DNA of 28,192 nucleotides from Ichthyophthirius multifiliis (lineage: Eukaryota > Ciliophora > Oligohymenophorea > Hymenostomatida). The notes beneath the pieces were generated by a model. It was given only the letters and a program-made list of their open reading frames with translations. It was not told where the DNA came from and made no database searches. Positions within the stretch are counted from its first letter, which is position 1; each line of letters begins with the position of its first letter. The stretch covers positions 1-28,192 of the forward strand of contig NW_004086910.1 of assembly GCF_000220395.1 (NCBI RefSeq), written 5' to 3'. This document shows, one piece after another, positions 1 through 10,810 of this stretch. A program made the translations under genes and the position numbers.

Positions 1-887
1 ATATTATTTAAAAAAAAAATATATTAAAAAATTTATAAATAAATTATATTTTTATATTTAAAATTTATATATTTTTAGTTTTAAAATAATTATAAATTAA
101 TTTTTTATATTTTTAATATATTCAAATAAATATAAAAAAATTGATTTTATATTCTTATTTGAATTCAAAAATCGTATATTTTTTTTTTCAAAATTAAATA
201 GATCCAAAAAATAATTATCAATATAAATAACTTATTATATCACATAATTAAATTATTTTAATTTTATTTTTATACAAAAAAAAAAAATATAAAACATAAA
301 TTTTTATATCTATTAAATTTATATATGTCAAAAAATATTAAATATAAATTAAATAATAAAATTTTCAAATTATAATTTTTATTAGATATGTACAATTAGT
401 TGATAAATTTTTTATTTTATATTTTAAAACAATTAAAATAGATACTAAAAGATGATTACTATTAAAGCAATTATACTAAATATTTAATTATTTTGTATTT
501 TTTTATATATTAAATATATCAAAAAATATATCTAGCAAGAGTTTAACTTTTAATAACATATATATTTTTTTTTAAATTTAATTTAAATTTTTCATTTTTA
601 GTTGTTTGAATTGTAATATATGTATCTTATTTATTTATTTTTTTAAAAAAAAAGTTAAAAAAATATATTTAAAAATCAATTTACTATTATATATATTTTT
701 TAAAATTAAAATTTAATATGTAATTAAATAAATAACTAAATTGAAAAAAAAATTAATATTATTATAATCATTATAGTTTTATTATTCTTATTTAAATAAA
801 TATTATTTTTTTAGAAAACAAATTTAATATAAAAATAAAATATTATTTAAAACTTTCTTTTTAAACACTATTTAAAAAAAAAATTAT
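1..887. other. AT-rich non-coding flank
   Basis: Almost pure A/T with long A and T runs. Frames open under the ciliate code are of low complexity and show no recognisable motif or intron-like boundaries. It is presumably the upstream region of the gene starting at 888. No promoter element can be named. Confidence 0.5.
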
Positions 888-2243
888 ATGAGTGGATAAA
901 AAAGCTTACGACCCATATAAGAAGATTATATGATAAAAACTGAATCTTTAGATAAAGATATTTATGATTTAAATAAAAAAGTTAGGCAAACTAATAAAAT
1001 AAAAACTTTATGTTAACAGAAAATAATACAACTCTTAAGAGAAAAAAATAAGGAAAAAGTTATAAAATAAGATTTATAATAGATAGATTAATAAAAGATA
1101 GATGATATGATGTTTTTGTTTATGAATAATTAAGACATGACAGTAATTAAAGCGTCTAAAATATTTAAGATTTCAAAATCTAATATCAGAAAATGTATGT
1201 AATAATTTGGAATAAGATGTGCAAAAGTATAAAAAAACAATAATTAATTTATGTATTTTTTTAATTAATTAATTTAATTTTTTTTTTTTTAAGTTAAAAA
1301 TAAAATAAATTCAAAAATAATTAAAAATAAAGGGAAGAGGTAAAGTAATAAAAAGGTATTTATTTAAATCTAGAAACAATTAGAAATATAAAGAAAATAA
1401 ATTATAAACCTCAAGAGATTATTAACAATATAATTAATAGTATAAGGTACTAGAAATAAAAGAACCAGAATCTATAAATAATGATTAAAATCCAAATTGG
1501 TAATAAAAAAAAGTATATTATATATTTAATTTTTTTTTGTTTTTTTGTTTTTTAAATAAATAAGGAAAAAAGTTGAACTTAAAATTATCTTTCCTAAAAT
1601 AAGATATGGATAAGTTCATTAATATGATAGATATTTCGTTAGATTAAAAAATGAAATATAGTTAAAAAATATTGTCTGGTTAGATTTTAGAAAAGGTGAA
1701 AAAATCACTGGAAAAGGATGCTTTATATTCATTTTGATTTTATATAATTAAAATGTGTTTTAAGATAATAGTTAAGTTTAAAGCTTTATGGAAAAATCAC
1801 TTCCTGAGGATTTTTATGCTGGAAATTGCTTAAATATTAATAAAATAAGAGTTTTGGATTATATTGATGAGTGTAATTAATATAAAGGAAATAAAAAAGA
1901 TATAAAAGAATTAAGCTTTTATAAAAAAAAATAATAAAAATTAAAAAATTAAATATTGCTAGAAAAAAATGAATAAAATATAGATTAATAAGGAATTAAT
2001 ATTATTTAAAATATTCAAGAAATTTAAAATAGAAATATATATAGTGGTTAGGAAAGTTAAATGAAAAGTAATTGTTCTAATGAAAATGATAATTAATATT
2101 TATATTATATGGATAATTTTTAACCTAATTTAGATAAGAGCTGTAGCTTATATGATAATTATAATTCTAATAATATTAATCAATATCAAGTCTAATAAAA
2201 TGTTTAAAATTATTTTTGTTTTGATTAATAATTTTATTTATGA
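888..2243 (+). CDS. Unrecognised protein with N-terminal helix-turn-helix-like segment
   Basis: Three exons are inferred: 888-1226, 1294-1512 and 1565-2243, with GTA...AAG introns of 67 and 52 nt. TAA/TAG are read as Gln and the TGA stop is at 2241. The product is about 412 aa. Residues about 80-113 (from NNQDMTVIKAS to QQFGIRCAK) look like a helix-turn-helix DNA-binding unit. The middle is helical and charged, with motifs such as KVKKSLEKDALYSF and SLPEDFYAGN, and the C-terminus is Asn/Gln-rich. Frame continuity needs one extra A in the A6 run at 1566-1571 and one extra T in the T4 run at 1732-1735. With both, all exon phases agree. I do not recognise the family. A transcriptional regulator is only a guess from the HTH-like stretch. 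The first intron and the frame corrections are the weakest parts of the model. Confidence 0.6.
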
Positions 2244-2594
2244 TAATAAATAACTTTTTTTTTTTACTTTATATTTTATAATTATTATTATTATTATTAT
2301 TTATTAAATAAATAATATTTTATTAATTTTTATTTTATATTTATAATTATTATCACATATTAATTTACAATAATACTTTTTTTCTTTATTATTAAAAAAA
2401 ACAATATTTTTATAATAAGATTTATTATAAAATACATATTATTATATAATTTATATATAGTTATTAAAGGTAATTTAAATAATATATTTTAATCTATAAA
2501 AAATTATTAAAAATAAAAGAAAATCATATTATTTTTTATAATATATTTTAAAAAAAATCTTTAAAAAATAATAATTATATATATATTCAAAATA
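2244..2594. other. Intergenic AT-rich spacer
   Basis: Low-complexity A/T sequence with an ATT trinucleotide run near 2281-2302. No gene signal is seen. Confidence 0.5.
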
Positions 2595-3120
2595 AAATAA
2601 TGTGAATCAACAAAGTTTTAATATAAAACTGAGATAGAAACAGTCTAATTTTAAATAAGTGATTTAAATAAATTTTTAAATTGACAAAATGCTGATAATT
2701 TATAATAAAATATCAACTAAAGAAAAAACGATACTAATTTGATAAAAAATTAATGATTTATTTAAAGAAATAATTGTTTATTAATTATTTTAGCGATATT
2801 TTATTCATTTTTATATCTTAATTGTATTTATTTTTATTAAAAAATAAGAGAATCTTTGTGAAAATTATGGAATCACATCGTAGGGTGAAGAGATTTTTCA
2901 ATATTAATATTATTATTTTTCAAATTTGGTAATATTTAAGAGCTGAAAATGGTATATTTTCATTAATAAATTTTAATCAACTACTATATTAACTTTATTA
3001 AATGAATAAGTTATTTAGAAAGAAGCTAAAAATAAATATATTGGAGATATTGTTTAAGCAAAAAATATAAATGTATAATTTTTAAAATAGTTTTTTTAAT
3101 TTTATTTTAAAACTCAATCA
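2595..3120 (+). pseudogene. Possible decayed or mis-assembled coding remnant
   Basis: This stretch has more G and C than its surroundings and peptide-like segments in several frames, for example TEIETVQFQISDLNKFLN, ENYGITSQGEE and EQVIQKEAKNKYIGDIV. No single frame runs through. One frame carries internal TGA codons near 2681 and 2943, and single A/T additions do not give a clean model as they do in neighbouring genes. It may be a broken gene, an exon set whose introns I cannot place, or chance, because with TGA as the only stop AT-rich DNA gives long open frames. No family was recognised. Confidence 0.2.
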
Positions 3121-3438
3121 AACAAAAAAAAGTAATATTCCAGTTTTTCTCATCTTTTTTTTTAATAAATTTTGAATTTATAAATTACAAAAAAAATTAA
3201 TTAATATTTATTTGTAAATAATTTAGATAATTAATTTATTATATTAAATTCTATTTGTTCAGTTTATTTTAAAAAAAAAAAAATTAAATAATTATTTTTA
3301 AATAATATATTTTTAATATTATTTAATAAATAAAAATAATTAATATAAAATAATTTTAATAAATAAAATATTATATAAGTTGTATTTTAAAATATATAAA
3401 AATTAATCTCAAAATTTACAATAAGGAAAAAAAAAAAA
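3121..3438. other. AT-rich 3' spacer
   Basis: Nearly pure A/T lying downstream of the stop of the minus-strand gene that ends at 3439. No gene is seen. Confidence 0.45.
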
Positions 3439-6400
3439 TCATTATTAATTAAATTATTATATTATATAATTTTAGTTTAAAAATAAATCGAAATTATAGA
3501 TTATACTATTTTTAGGTTCCTTTTGATTTTCATTTAATTATATAGTTATTTCATTACTTTATGAGTAATTATTTTATATAGATAGTTAATCAAGCAATAT
3601 TTTCCAGCCTAATTTTTTTAAAATATCTTTTATATAATAATTAGAATTTATATTATAATCTAATTTATATTTTTTTTATTTCTATTTAATTTTATTTTAA
3701 AATTAATATATGTTTTTATTAAACTAAGATTCGTCTATTAATATTAAAACTCCTTTTTCTTCACATTTAATTAAATTGTAAAAAATTAATTTTATACCAA
3801 TAGGAATATCGTCAAATCCATAATAACTAAAAGTTAAAATTTATTTATAGTTATTAATTTCTAAAATTAATCTTTAATATAAACCAAAAACAGTATTTTT
3901 TTTAGTTATACAATTTAATTTATATCTATCGTAATCATCTTCAGACAATTCTTAATATATATATTTAAAAATAAATATATATAAATTTATATAAATAAAT
4001 ATAATATATATTTATATTTTTATATATATATATATATATAAATTTATCTTTTTTATTATTTTTTATAATTTTTTTTATTTATATATAATTATTTATTTTT
4101 TATATTTATATTTTAAATACCTTTTTCATAAACATATAATTAATATTATTTAAACAATAAATTAATTATAATCTATTTTTCGTTTTTATTTAAATTTTCA
4201 TATTCAGTTCCAAATTCTTTCCATATTTCTTAAAATTTAACGCTTATACTACCTTATGCCTTTACCCTTTTTTAATATGGACCTTTTTTTTTATAAATTT
4301 CTTTTTAATTTAAAATTAAAATTTTTAATAAATAATAAAAAAACTATTTTTTTTTTAAATATTTTACTATGAGTTTTAAATGTATTAAATATTTGAATTT
4401 TGAAACATTACTATATTTAATCTTCATAACCAAAGTAAATTTAAGTTTTAATTTAGTCTTTTTTAAAAAAATAAATCTTTAATACTTTGTTCACTTTTTT
4501 TAAATTATATATAAGAAAATCTTAAATTTATAATTTCTTTTTAATAAAATTATCCAAATATTTTAATTTTTTATTAAATATATTTTAAAATTCCATATTA
4601 TTTTATACACTTAAACATTCTCTAAAAACCTATATTTCATTCTACTCTTTATATTTATTTAAAATAAGTTTTTTCTATTATATTTCTTCATTTAAACATA
4701 ATTATAAAATATCTTTTATATATTCATTATGTTTTTAACTATCATCTAATTAAACAAAAAGTTAATTTTTGCATTCTTAATCAATTTCTAAATCTATTTT
4801 TATATAATCATTGGTATTTATTTATGTTATTATTAGAACAAATTAATTAGATTATATATTATGGATTTCTATTTTGCATTCCTAACCTAAAAAAGTTGTT
4901 TTCCATTCAATTATAGGAACTGGTTTTGATAAAAAAGTTACATTAATATTTTTCTCTTCATCTTATTATTTTATATTTAAAAAAGGCAAAATAAAATATT
5001 TTATAAAATCTTCATTATTTATAATATTATTATAAGTTTTGTATAAAGGTAATATTTATTCATACTCAATAAAATCAATAATTGTTTGGAAATTTTTCAA
5101 ATTTATTATTTACTTTTTATTTTGATAATTTGTATTGTTAAGATTTTACAAAGAATATATAATGTTTTAATTGTCAATATTTATATTTATTTTGTATTTA
5201 ATATTTTCTATTAATATTATTTTATAAGAATAATATGTTTTGTTGTCTTTTAAAAATTATCTTTATTTATTATATTATATTTTTATATTAAAATAATATA
5301 TTTTTTAAAATGTTACTCTAAATTAGGTTTTTTATTGATAATATTTTTCATATAATCATTTTTATTTTATATTTGATCAAATTTTTAATTTGTACTTTTT
5401 TAAGAGAATTGTTTTTATATTTTGTTCCTATTTTATTAATCGAAATTTATTTTAAAGTTTTATGTTATATCAAAAGTATTTTATCTTTAAAAAGTTTTAT
5501 TTTACTTATTGTTAAACTTAGTCTAATAATTATTTATTATTATTTTTTGTTAATTTTATTGATTAGTTTATATATCATATTATTCTATTTATTTTATTTA
5601 TTATTCGATTTGTTTTATTTTTTTATTTTCTTATTCTTATTTTTTTTCTTCTTCTTTTTATATTTAAATTATATTAGTAAATATTTCATTTTAGCTTTAT
5701 TATTATATTATTTTTTATTTATCTGATTATATTTTTGTTATCATAGTAGTTTCTTTTTTATGTTCTTCTTTATTTTAATTTTCTTTTATTTGTTATTAAT
5801 CATTTATAGTTTATAATACTAATTTATATTCTTAATTTTATATTATTTCTTTTGCTTTTGGTAATTATTCACTTACTATTTGTATATTTTTTGGTAGCTA
5901 ATCATTTTTTTTGGACAATTATTATTCATTTGTTTTAGAAAATTATTATTCGTTTGTTTTTTCATTTATATTGTCCTATATTTATTCAAGCTTTTTTTAT
6001 TATATTTTTTCTAATGTTTTCTCTTATGTTATTTTTTCTTAATTTTGTAAATTTTGATTTTATTTAATATTTTCTTGCTAAAATTGATCTGAATTTTAAG
6101 ATATATTATTACTAATAAGTATTAATTTTTCATAACTTTAAATACTATTATTATGCAATTAATTAGAAAAATAACGATTTTATTCTTTTTAATTAAAATG
6201 ATCTTTTTAAATTAAAGTTATTTAATTATCCTTTTTTTTAAAAAAAAATGAATTATTTTTATATTCTAATTCTTAAAATTTCAACTTATTTTGTTTATTT
6301 GAATCCTCGAACAAATTATCTATTTATTCAATAGAAGTCTTTTATTAAATAATTTCTTCTTTATTTTTTTATAAAATTTCTTATTTACTCTTATTTGTAA

Positions 6401-7063
6401 GAAAAGTATCTGAAGTTTTACTAGAATTAAATTTTGTTTTTTATTAAGAAAAAACAGATGGAAAAGAAATAAAATAATCTAAAAAATAATGATTTGAATG
6501 ATGTTAATAATTGCTTTGTTTTTTATTATTAATTAAATTTTAGTTTGTATTTTGTAAAATATCAGTTTTTTACAAATTATAAAAAGTACATTCAGTTTAT
6601 CTTCTTTATGTAATAGAAGATATTCCATTTGTGAAAAAAATATTATTTTTATTTTAAGTTCTTATCATTTGTATTTATTCCAAAAGACGAAGTTCAGTAT
6701 TAATAGTAAAATTGTGATATTTTTTAAAATTATTAAATATGTTTACGTAGTTTTCATTTTTTTAATTATACAAATTATTTAAATCTTATTCAAAAGTTAA
6801 GTGAAAAATACTTTGATAGAAAAATAATTTCGCGAATAAGAAACCGTTTTTGAATGATATTATAGCATTTTCAAAATAAATCAAATTTTTTTTATAATCT
6901 ATAGGGTTTTAGATATTTTATCCAAGTTTTATAGAAGATTTAGCAAAATTAAAATATGATATTAATAAAATTGTCAAAGTTTATAAAAATTTTTTATCAG
7001 TTTTTAATATTTCATAAAAATTTGTATATAATGAAGTAAAAATCTAATAAGTTAAGAATTTAT

Positions 7064-7109
<46 letters not shown>

Positions 7110-8046
7110 TTTACATATTTTTCTAATTATATTATAATTTATTAAGAAATTTAATATATTCTTTAATTTTTTCCTTATTATTCATATATAGCTGATATAT
7201 TATTTAATAAAATTAATATTTAAATAAATTTTAAGTTTATATTATCTTCATTTTCTAGTTTAAAAGAATTATTTAATTATATTTAAAAAAAGTTTTTTAG
7301 ACAAAACTTAAATATCTTTTTTGAAAGTAATATTTATTAATTTCTTTAATTATATTTACATTTTATAAAATTTAATTTATATTATATAAAATATACTTTG
7401 CTGCTATAACACCTATATTTTAAAAAGTATTTAATTCCAAATTTTTTAATTTATATTTTTAAAGCAATTTTAAATTAGATTCTAACAAATTAAAACATAA
7501 ATGAAATTCATCTATTTTTAATTTTTTTATTAATAAAAAATATTAATAATTTTTTTTGGTTAATAATAACTTTTTTGAATTAAACTATATGAATATATAT
7601 TCAATAATATAGATAAATTAATTATTGTTTTTGTCTCTAATTTAAGCTTATTTTATTATTCTAATATTATTTTTTATATTATTTCTATATTTTTATGTTG
7701 CCATTTTTTATCATTATTCTGTTATAATTTTTATTAATTTTTTTATTTTATTTTTAATTATATTACATATCCGTTTTTTTATATTGTTTACATAGTTTAT
7801 TATATCGATTCATTTAGCAAATTAGTTATATTTTGTAATTTTTGATTGTCTTATATATTTTAATAAAGACTTTAAGTAAATGTATTCATAATTTTTAAAA
7901 TCTTAGATTTTTATATTAGAATTATTATTTAACTATATTATATTATTATTAAAAAATATTTATTTGTAAAAAATTTTTCTTCTTTTATTTTTTTAAACAT
8001 TTGAATTTAGATTTAAATTTTATTATAATATTAATGGTTTAAACAT
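3439..8046 (-). CDS. Large TPR-like, Gln-rich protein (1355 aa)
   Basis: Eight exons are inferred on the minus strand: 8046-7934, 7869-7571, 7511-7397, 7343-7115, 7043-5317, 5260-4368, 4300-4121 and 3950-3439. All junctions are GT...AG, phases match throughout, and the sum is exactly 1356 codons including TGA. Residues about 90-330 are paired amphipathic helices with TPR-like patterns such as LLNNISAIYEQQGKNQ, NIGVIAAK and YFNFAKSSIKLG. Residues about 400-830 are rich in Gln, Asn and Lys. The last 500 residues are more ordered, with IPIGIKLIFYNLI, EKGVLILIDESQF and KKLGWKILLDQL. I do not recognise that domain. TPR proteins usually act as scaffolds, so a role in complex assembly is an inference. 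The fifth exon contains a Leu/Ile-rich open frame on the opposite strand that is only its mirror. No homopolymer correction is required. The exact start and the first two introns are less certain than the rest. Confidence 0.72.
7069..7102. repeat. (AT)n microsatellite inside an intron
   Basis: A perfect AT dinucleotide tract of about 34 bp lies in the 71-nt intron (7114-7044) of the minus-strand TPR gene. It makes up about half of that intron. Confidence 0.9.
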
Positions 8047-9196
8047 TTTTTTAAAAAATAATTTACTTATAATTTATTAAGTATATAAAAATTTTAATTT
8101 ATGATAGATACAAGATAAATAAATTAATTATACTTATTTTATTTAAAAATTTAAGAGTTTTTTTAAAAATAATTTCATAATCATTTATATAATACATCTA
8201 AAATTTTTATTAATAATACTATATATTTAAATATAATTATAATCTATAAAATTATAAATTAATATAATTATAAATATTATTTTAAAATTACTTATATTTT
8301 AATTTGAATATAATATAATTAATATTAATATTTTACTAGATATCTTTTTAGTCAATATAAATAAATTTTATAATTTATAAATACATTTTTTTTTTTCCTA
8401 TTTATAAATACTTGTTATTAAAAATTATTTACATTACTTTCAATAAAAAATAATTGTTTTTTATAAATAAATTATACAAACTATTTTAATATTAAAATTA
8501 AAACTATTATAATTAATGTTATTATTAATAATTTTCATCTTAAAAAAAATAATTTAATAATTAAATTATATTGAGTTTTTTATAGGGATGAAAATAAGAT
8601 GAGTATAACTTTAATAAATATAATTAAATAATACGATTATTTTATTTAAGTATATTTATAAATGTATTATTTTGTTAATAAATATTAAAGTATGAAATAG
8701 TATTTTAGACCAGATATAAATTTGTTTTTTTAAATGAATATTCGAGTATATTTTTAATGCTATTTTTAAGATAGTAATGTTTATTTATATTTTAAAGTTA
8801 TGAAAATTTTAGTTTAGTTATGTAAAAATTTATTGATTAATATTGAAATATTTTTAAGACTTTTAAATTTTTTATAATGATCATTTATTAATAAAATGAA
8901 ATATAAAAAATAAATTATTATTTGTATAAATATTGATTATAAAATAAAAGATTAATGTAATGAAGAAAACTGGAGTTTATTATTTATTTTTTTACTAAAA
9001 TATTTTTATTATTTATTATATATTATGTATTTTTTATATTGATTTTATAAAATTGAGTTCATATTTTTCTTATATGATTTTTTTTTTTAATAATACAATA
9101 TAAAATGATATTTAATATTAAAAAATTAATTACTGTTAAATTTAAATATTAAGAAATAAATACATATAAAAATATAATTAGTAATTAATAAAATAA
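8047..9196. other. Divergent intergenic spacer
   Basis: About 1.15 kb separates the 5' ends of the TPR gene (minus) and the coiled-coil gene (plus), so it should hold both promoters. It is A/T-rich with no motif I can assign. One short open frame at 8599-8880 is listed separately. Confidence 0.5.
8599..8880 (+). CDS. Doubtful 93-aa open frame
   Basis: ATG at 8599 to TGA at 8878 is open only under the ciliate code. The predicted peptide is hydrophobic and Tyr/Phe/Gln-rich, with segments such as NIIKQYDYFIQ and NKYQSMKQYFRPD. The base composition is slightly less A/T-biased than the flanks. There are no introns and no recognised domain. A frame of this length is expected by chance in AT-rich DNA with a single stop codon, so it may not be a gene. 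Confidence 0.18.
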
Positions 9197-10736
9197 ATGT
9201 CATAACCAAATAACAATTTAAAGTCAAATGATTAAATAAAACAAACAAAAAATTACCAAAAAAAACCATATTTAAATACAAACGCAATTTAAACTTTTAC
9301 AAACATTTTAGACTAAGAACTAAACAATATTTTTACATAAGAATAAAAAATAAAAGACTTAGAAGAAAGGGAAAATATTGTTAAAAAACAATAGAGGGAA
9401 ATAATTGCTTAGTAAAAAAATCAGATTGCTATTTTAAATTAGAAAATTGAATTTTTATAAGAATAACTAAATGAATGTTAAAGTAAATTAAAATAAAAAA
9501 GCAATCATTTTAATTAATTTGAGTGTGAGGTTTGTAATGAGAAAAAAATTTTATAAATAAATATGAAATAAATAATTAATTAAAATAATATTTTGGAAAG
9601 AAATGATGAGAATTTTTATTAAAAATATAATTAAGAAGATTTACTAGAGTAAATAAAAAAATAAAATTAAGTTTTAATTAATAATAAAAATTAAAAAAAT
9701 GAGAATTATAAAAAAAAGATGAAGATTTTCACGAATAATTAGATTAAATAAAATTATTAAAAAATAAAAAAAGATTTTAATTAATAGTGAAAATCTAAAT
9801 TAAAATCAAGATTTACATAATTAATTGGATTTATATAAAAATAAAATAAAATACTAATGGAGGAGAATTAAAATTATTATAAAATAATATAAATATATTA
9901 AACCTTTGATGAAAACTTAGTTTCTTTTTTGAATTAAAAAAAAGGAATTATGAAAATAATCCCTTAATTAAAACTGTTTTAGATTAAATTTATGAAAAAT
10001 ATAATTAAATTCATTCGATTTAAATTTCATGTGAAGATAGTTTAAATGAAGAAAATAAAAATGTTCTTTCAAAAATAAAAAATTTAACTTAAAATAAAGT
10101 TTTTTAAATAATAGAAAATAAAATAGAAGATCTCAAAAAACAGAAATGCTTTTTACTTGAAAAAAATGAGAATTCTTTGGAAAAAAATAAATAAGAATAT
10201 ATGCGTAAAATTCAAGGAATACAAGGAAGATTTTAAAAAGAAAAAAATAAATAAGGAAAATATAAAAAATATGAAAATATTTAAGAAAATGATAAAAAAA
10301 TTGAAAATTTATAACAAAGTTTATAAAATAATAACGTAAAAAATATTTAAGGAAATTATAAGAAAATAGAGAATATTTTAGGAAATTAATAAATAGATGA
10401 AAAAATAAATATTCAATAATAAGATAAAATAAAAAGTACAGCTTTTTATTATACAAATAAAGATGAAAATCTTAAAAGAAGTTTAAAAATTGAAAAAATA
10501 ATTATTTAAAAAGTGAGAATATTAAATAAAAAAATAATACTTAAAATAATAGTATTAATTTAGAAATAAATAATTAGTTAATATAAAGTGATATTATATA
10601 ATAAAAAAGAAATTTATATTATTAAGGAGAACCAAATAATTAAATATCTTTATTAAAATTTGCAAAAGAAATAGAATCTCCAAGAAGTTTTTTGACTAAA
10701 TCTTATATTATTAATTTTGAAAAATAAAATAAATGA
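9197..10736 (+). CDS. Coiled-coil protein, Gln/Asn/Lys-rich (about 514 aa)
   Basis: The gene starts at ATG 9197 and ends with TGA at 10734-10736. It has no obvious intron. Residues from about 45 onward are long charged helices with heptad-like spacing, for example EQKIKDLEERENIVKKQ and KIEFLQEQLNECQSKL, typical of a coiled-coil structural protein. The tail (KFAKEIESPRSF, SYIINFEKQNK) is less repetitive. The protein-like frame changes five times, each time inside or beside an A run: 9710-9717 (A8), 9766-9772 (A7), within about 9837-9851, 9936-9943 (A8) and 10493-10498 (A6). Adding one A at each site gives one frame of exactly 515 codons including stop. A basal-body or cytoskeletal role would be a guess. 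Its 3' end lies 74 bp from that of the kinase gene on the other strand. Confidence 0.7.
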
Positions 10737-10757
10737 AAAAAAAAAAAAAAACATATA

Positions 10758-10780
10758 ATTATATATATATATATATATAT
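10758..10780. repeat. Short (AT)n tract between convergent genes
   Basis: An AT dinucleotide run sits in the 74-bp gap between the stop codons of the coiled-coil gene and the kinase gene. Confidence 0.75.
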
Positions 10781-10810
10781 TAAAACTTTATATTTAAAAT
10801 AAAGACATAT

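Noticed and set aside
5373-5726. Leu/Ile/Phe-rich open frame on + that looks like a multi-pass membrane protein
   Set aside because: It is the complement of a Gln/Lys/Asn-rich part of exon 5 of the minus-strand TPR gene. Runs of TTT/TTA/TAT opposite AAA/TAA/ATA give this hydrophobic look.
10133-10456. Hydrophobic open frame on - (and a Lys-rich one on + at 10157-10339)
   Set aside because: Both are alternative frames of the coiled-coil gene at 9197-10736, whose frame continues through this region.
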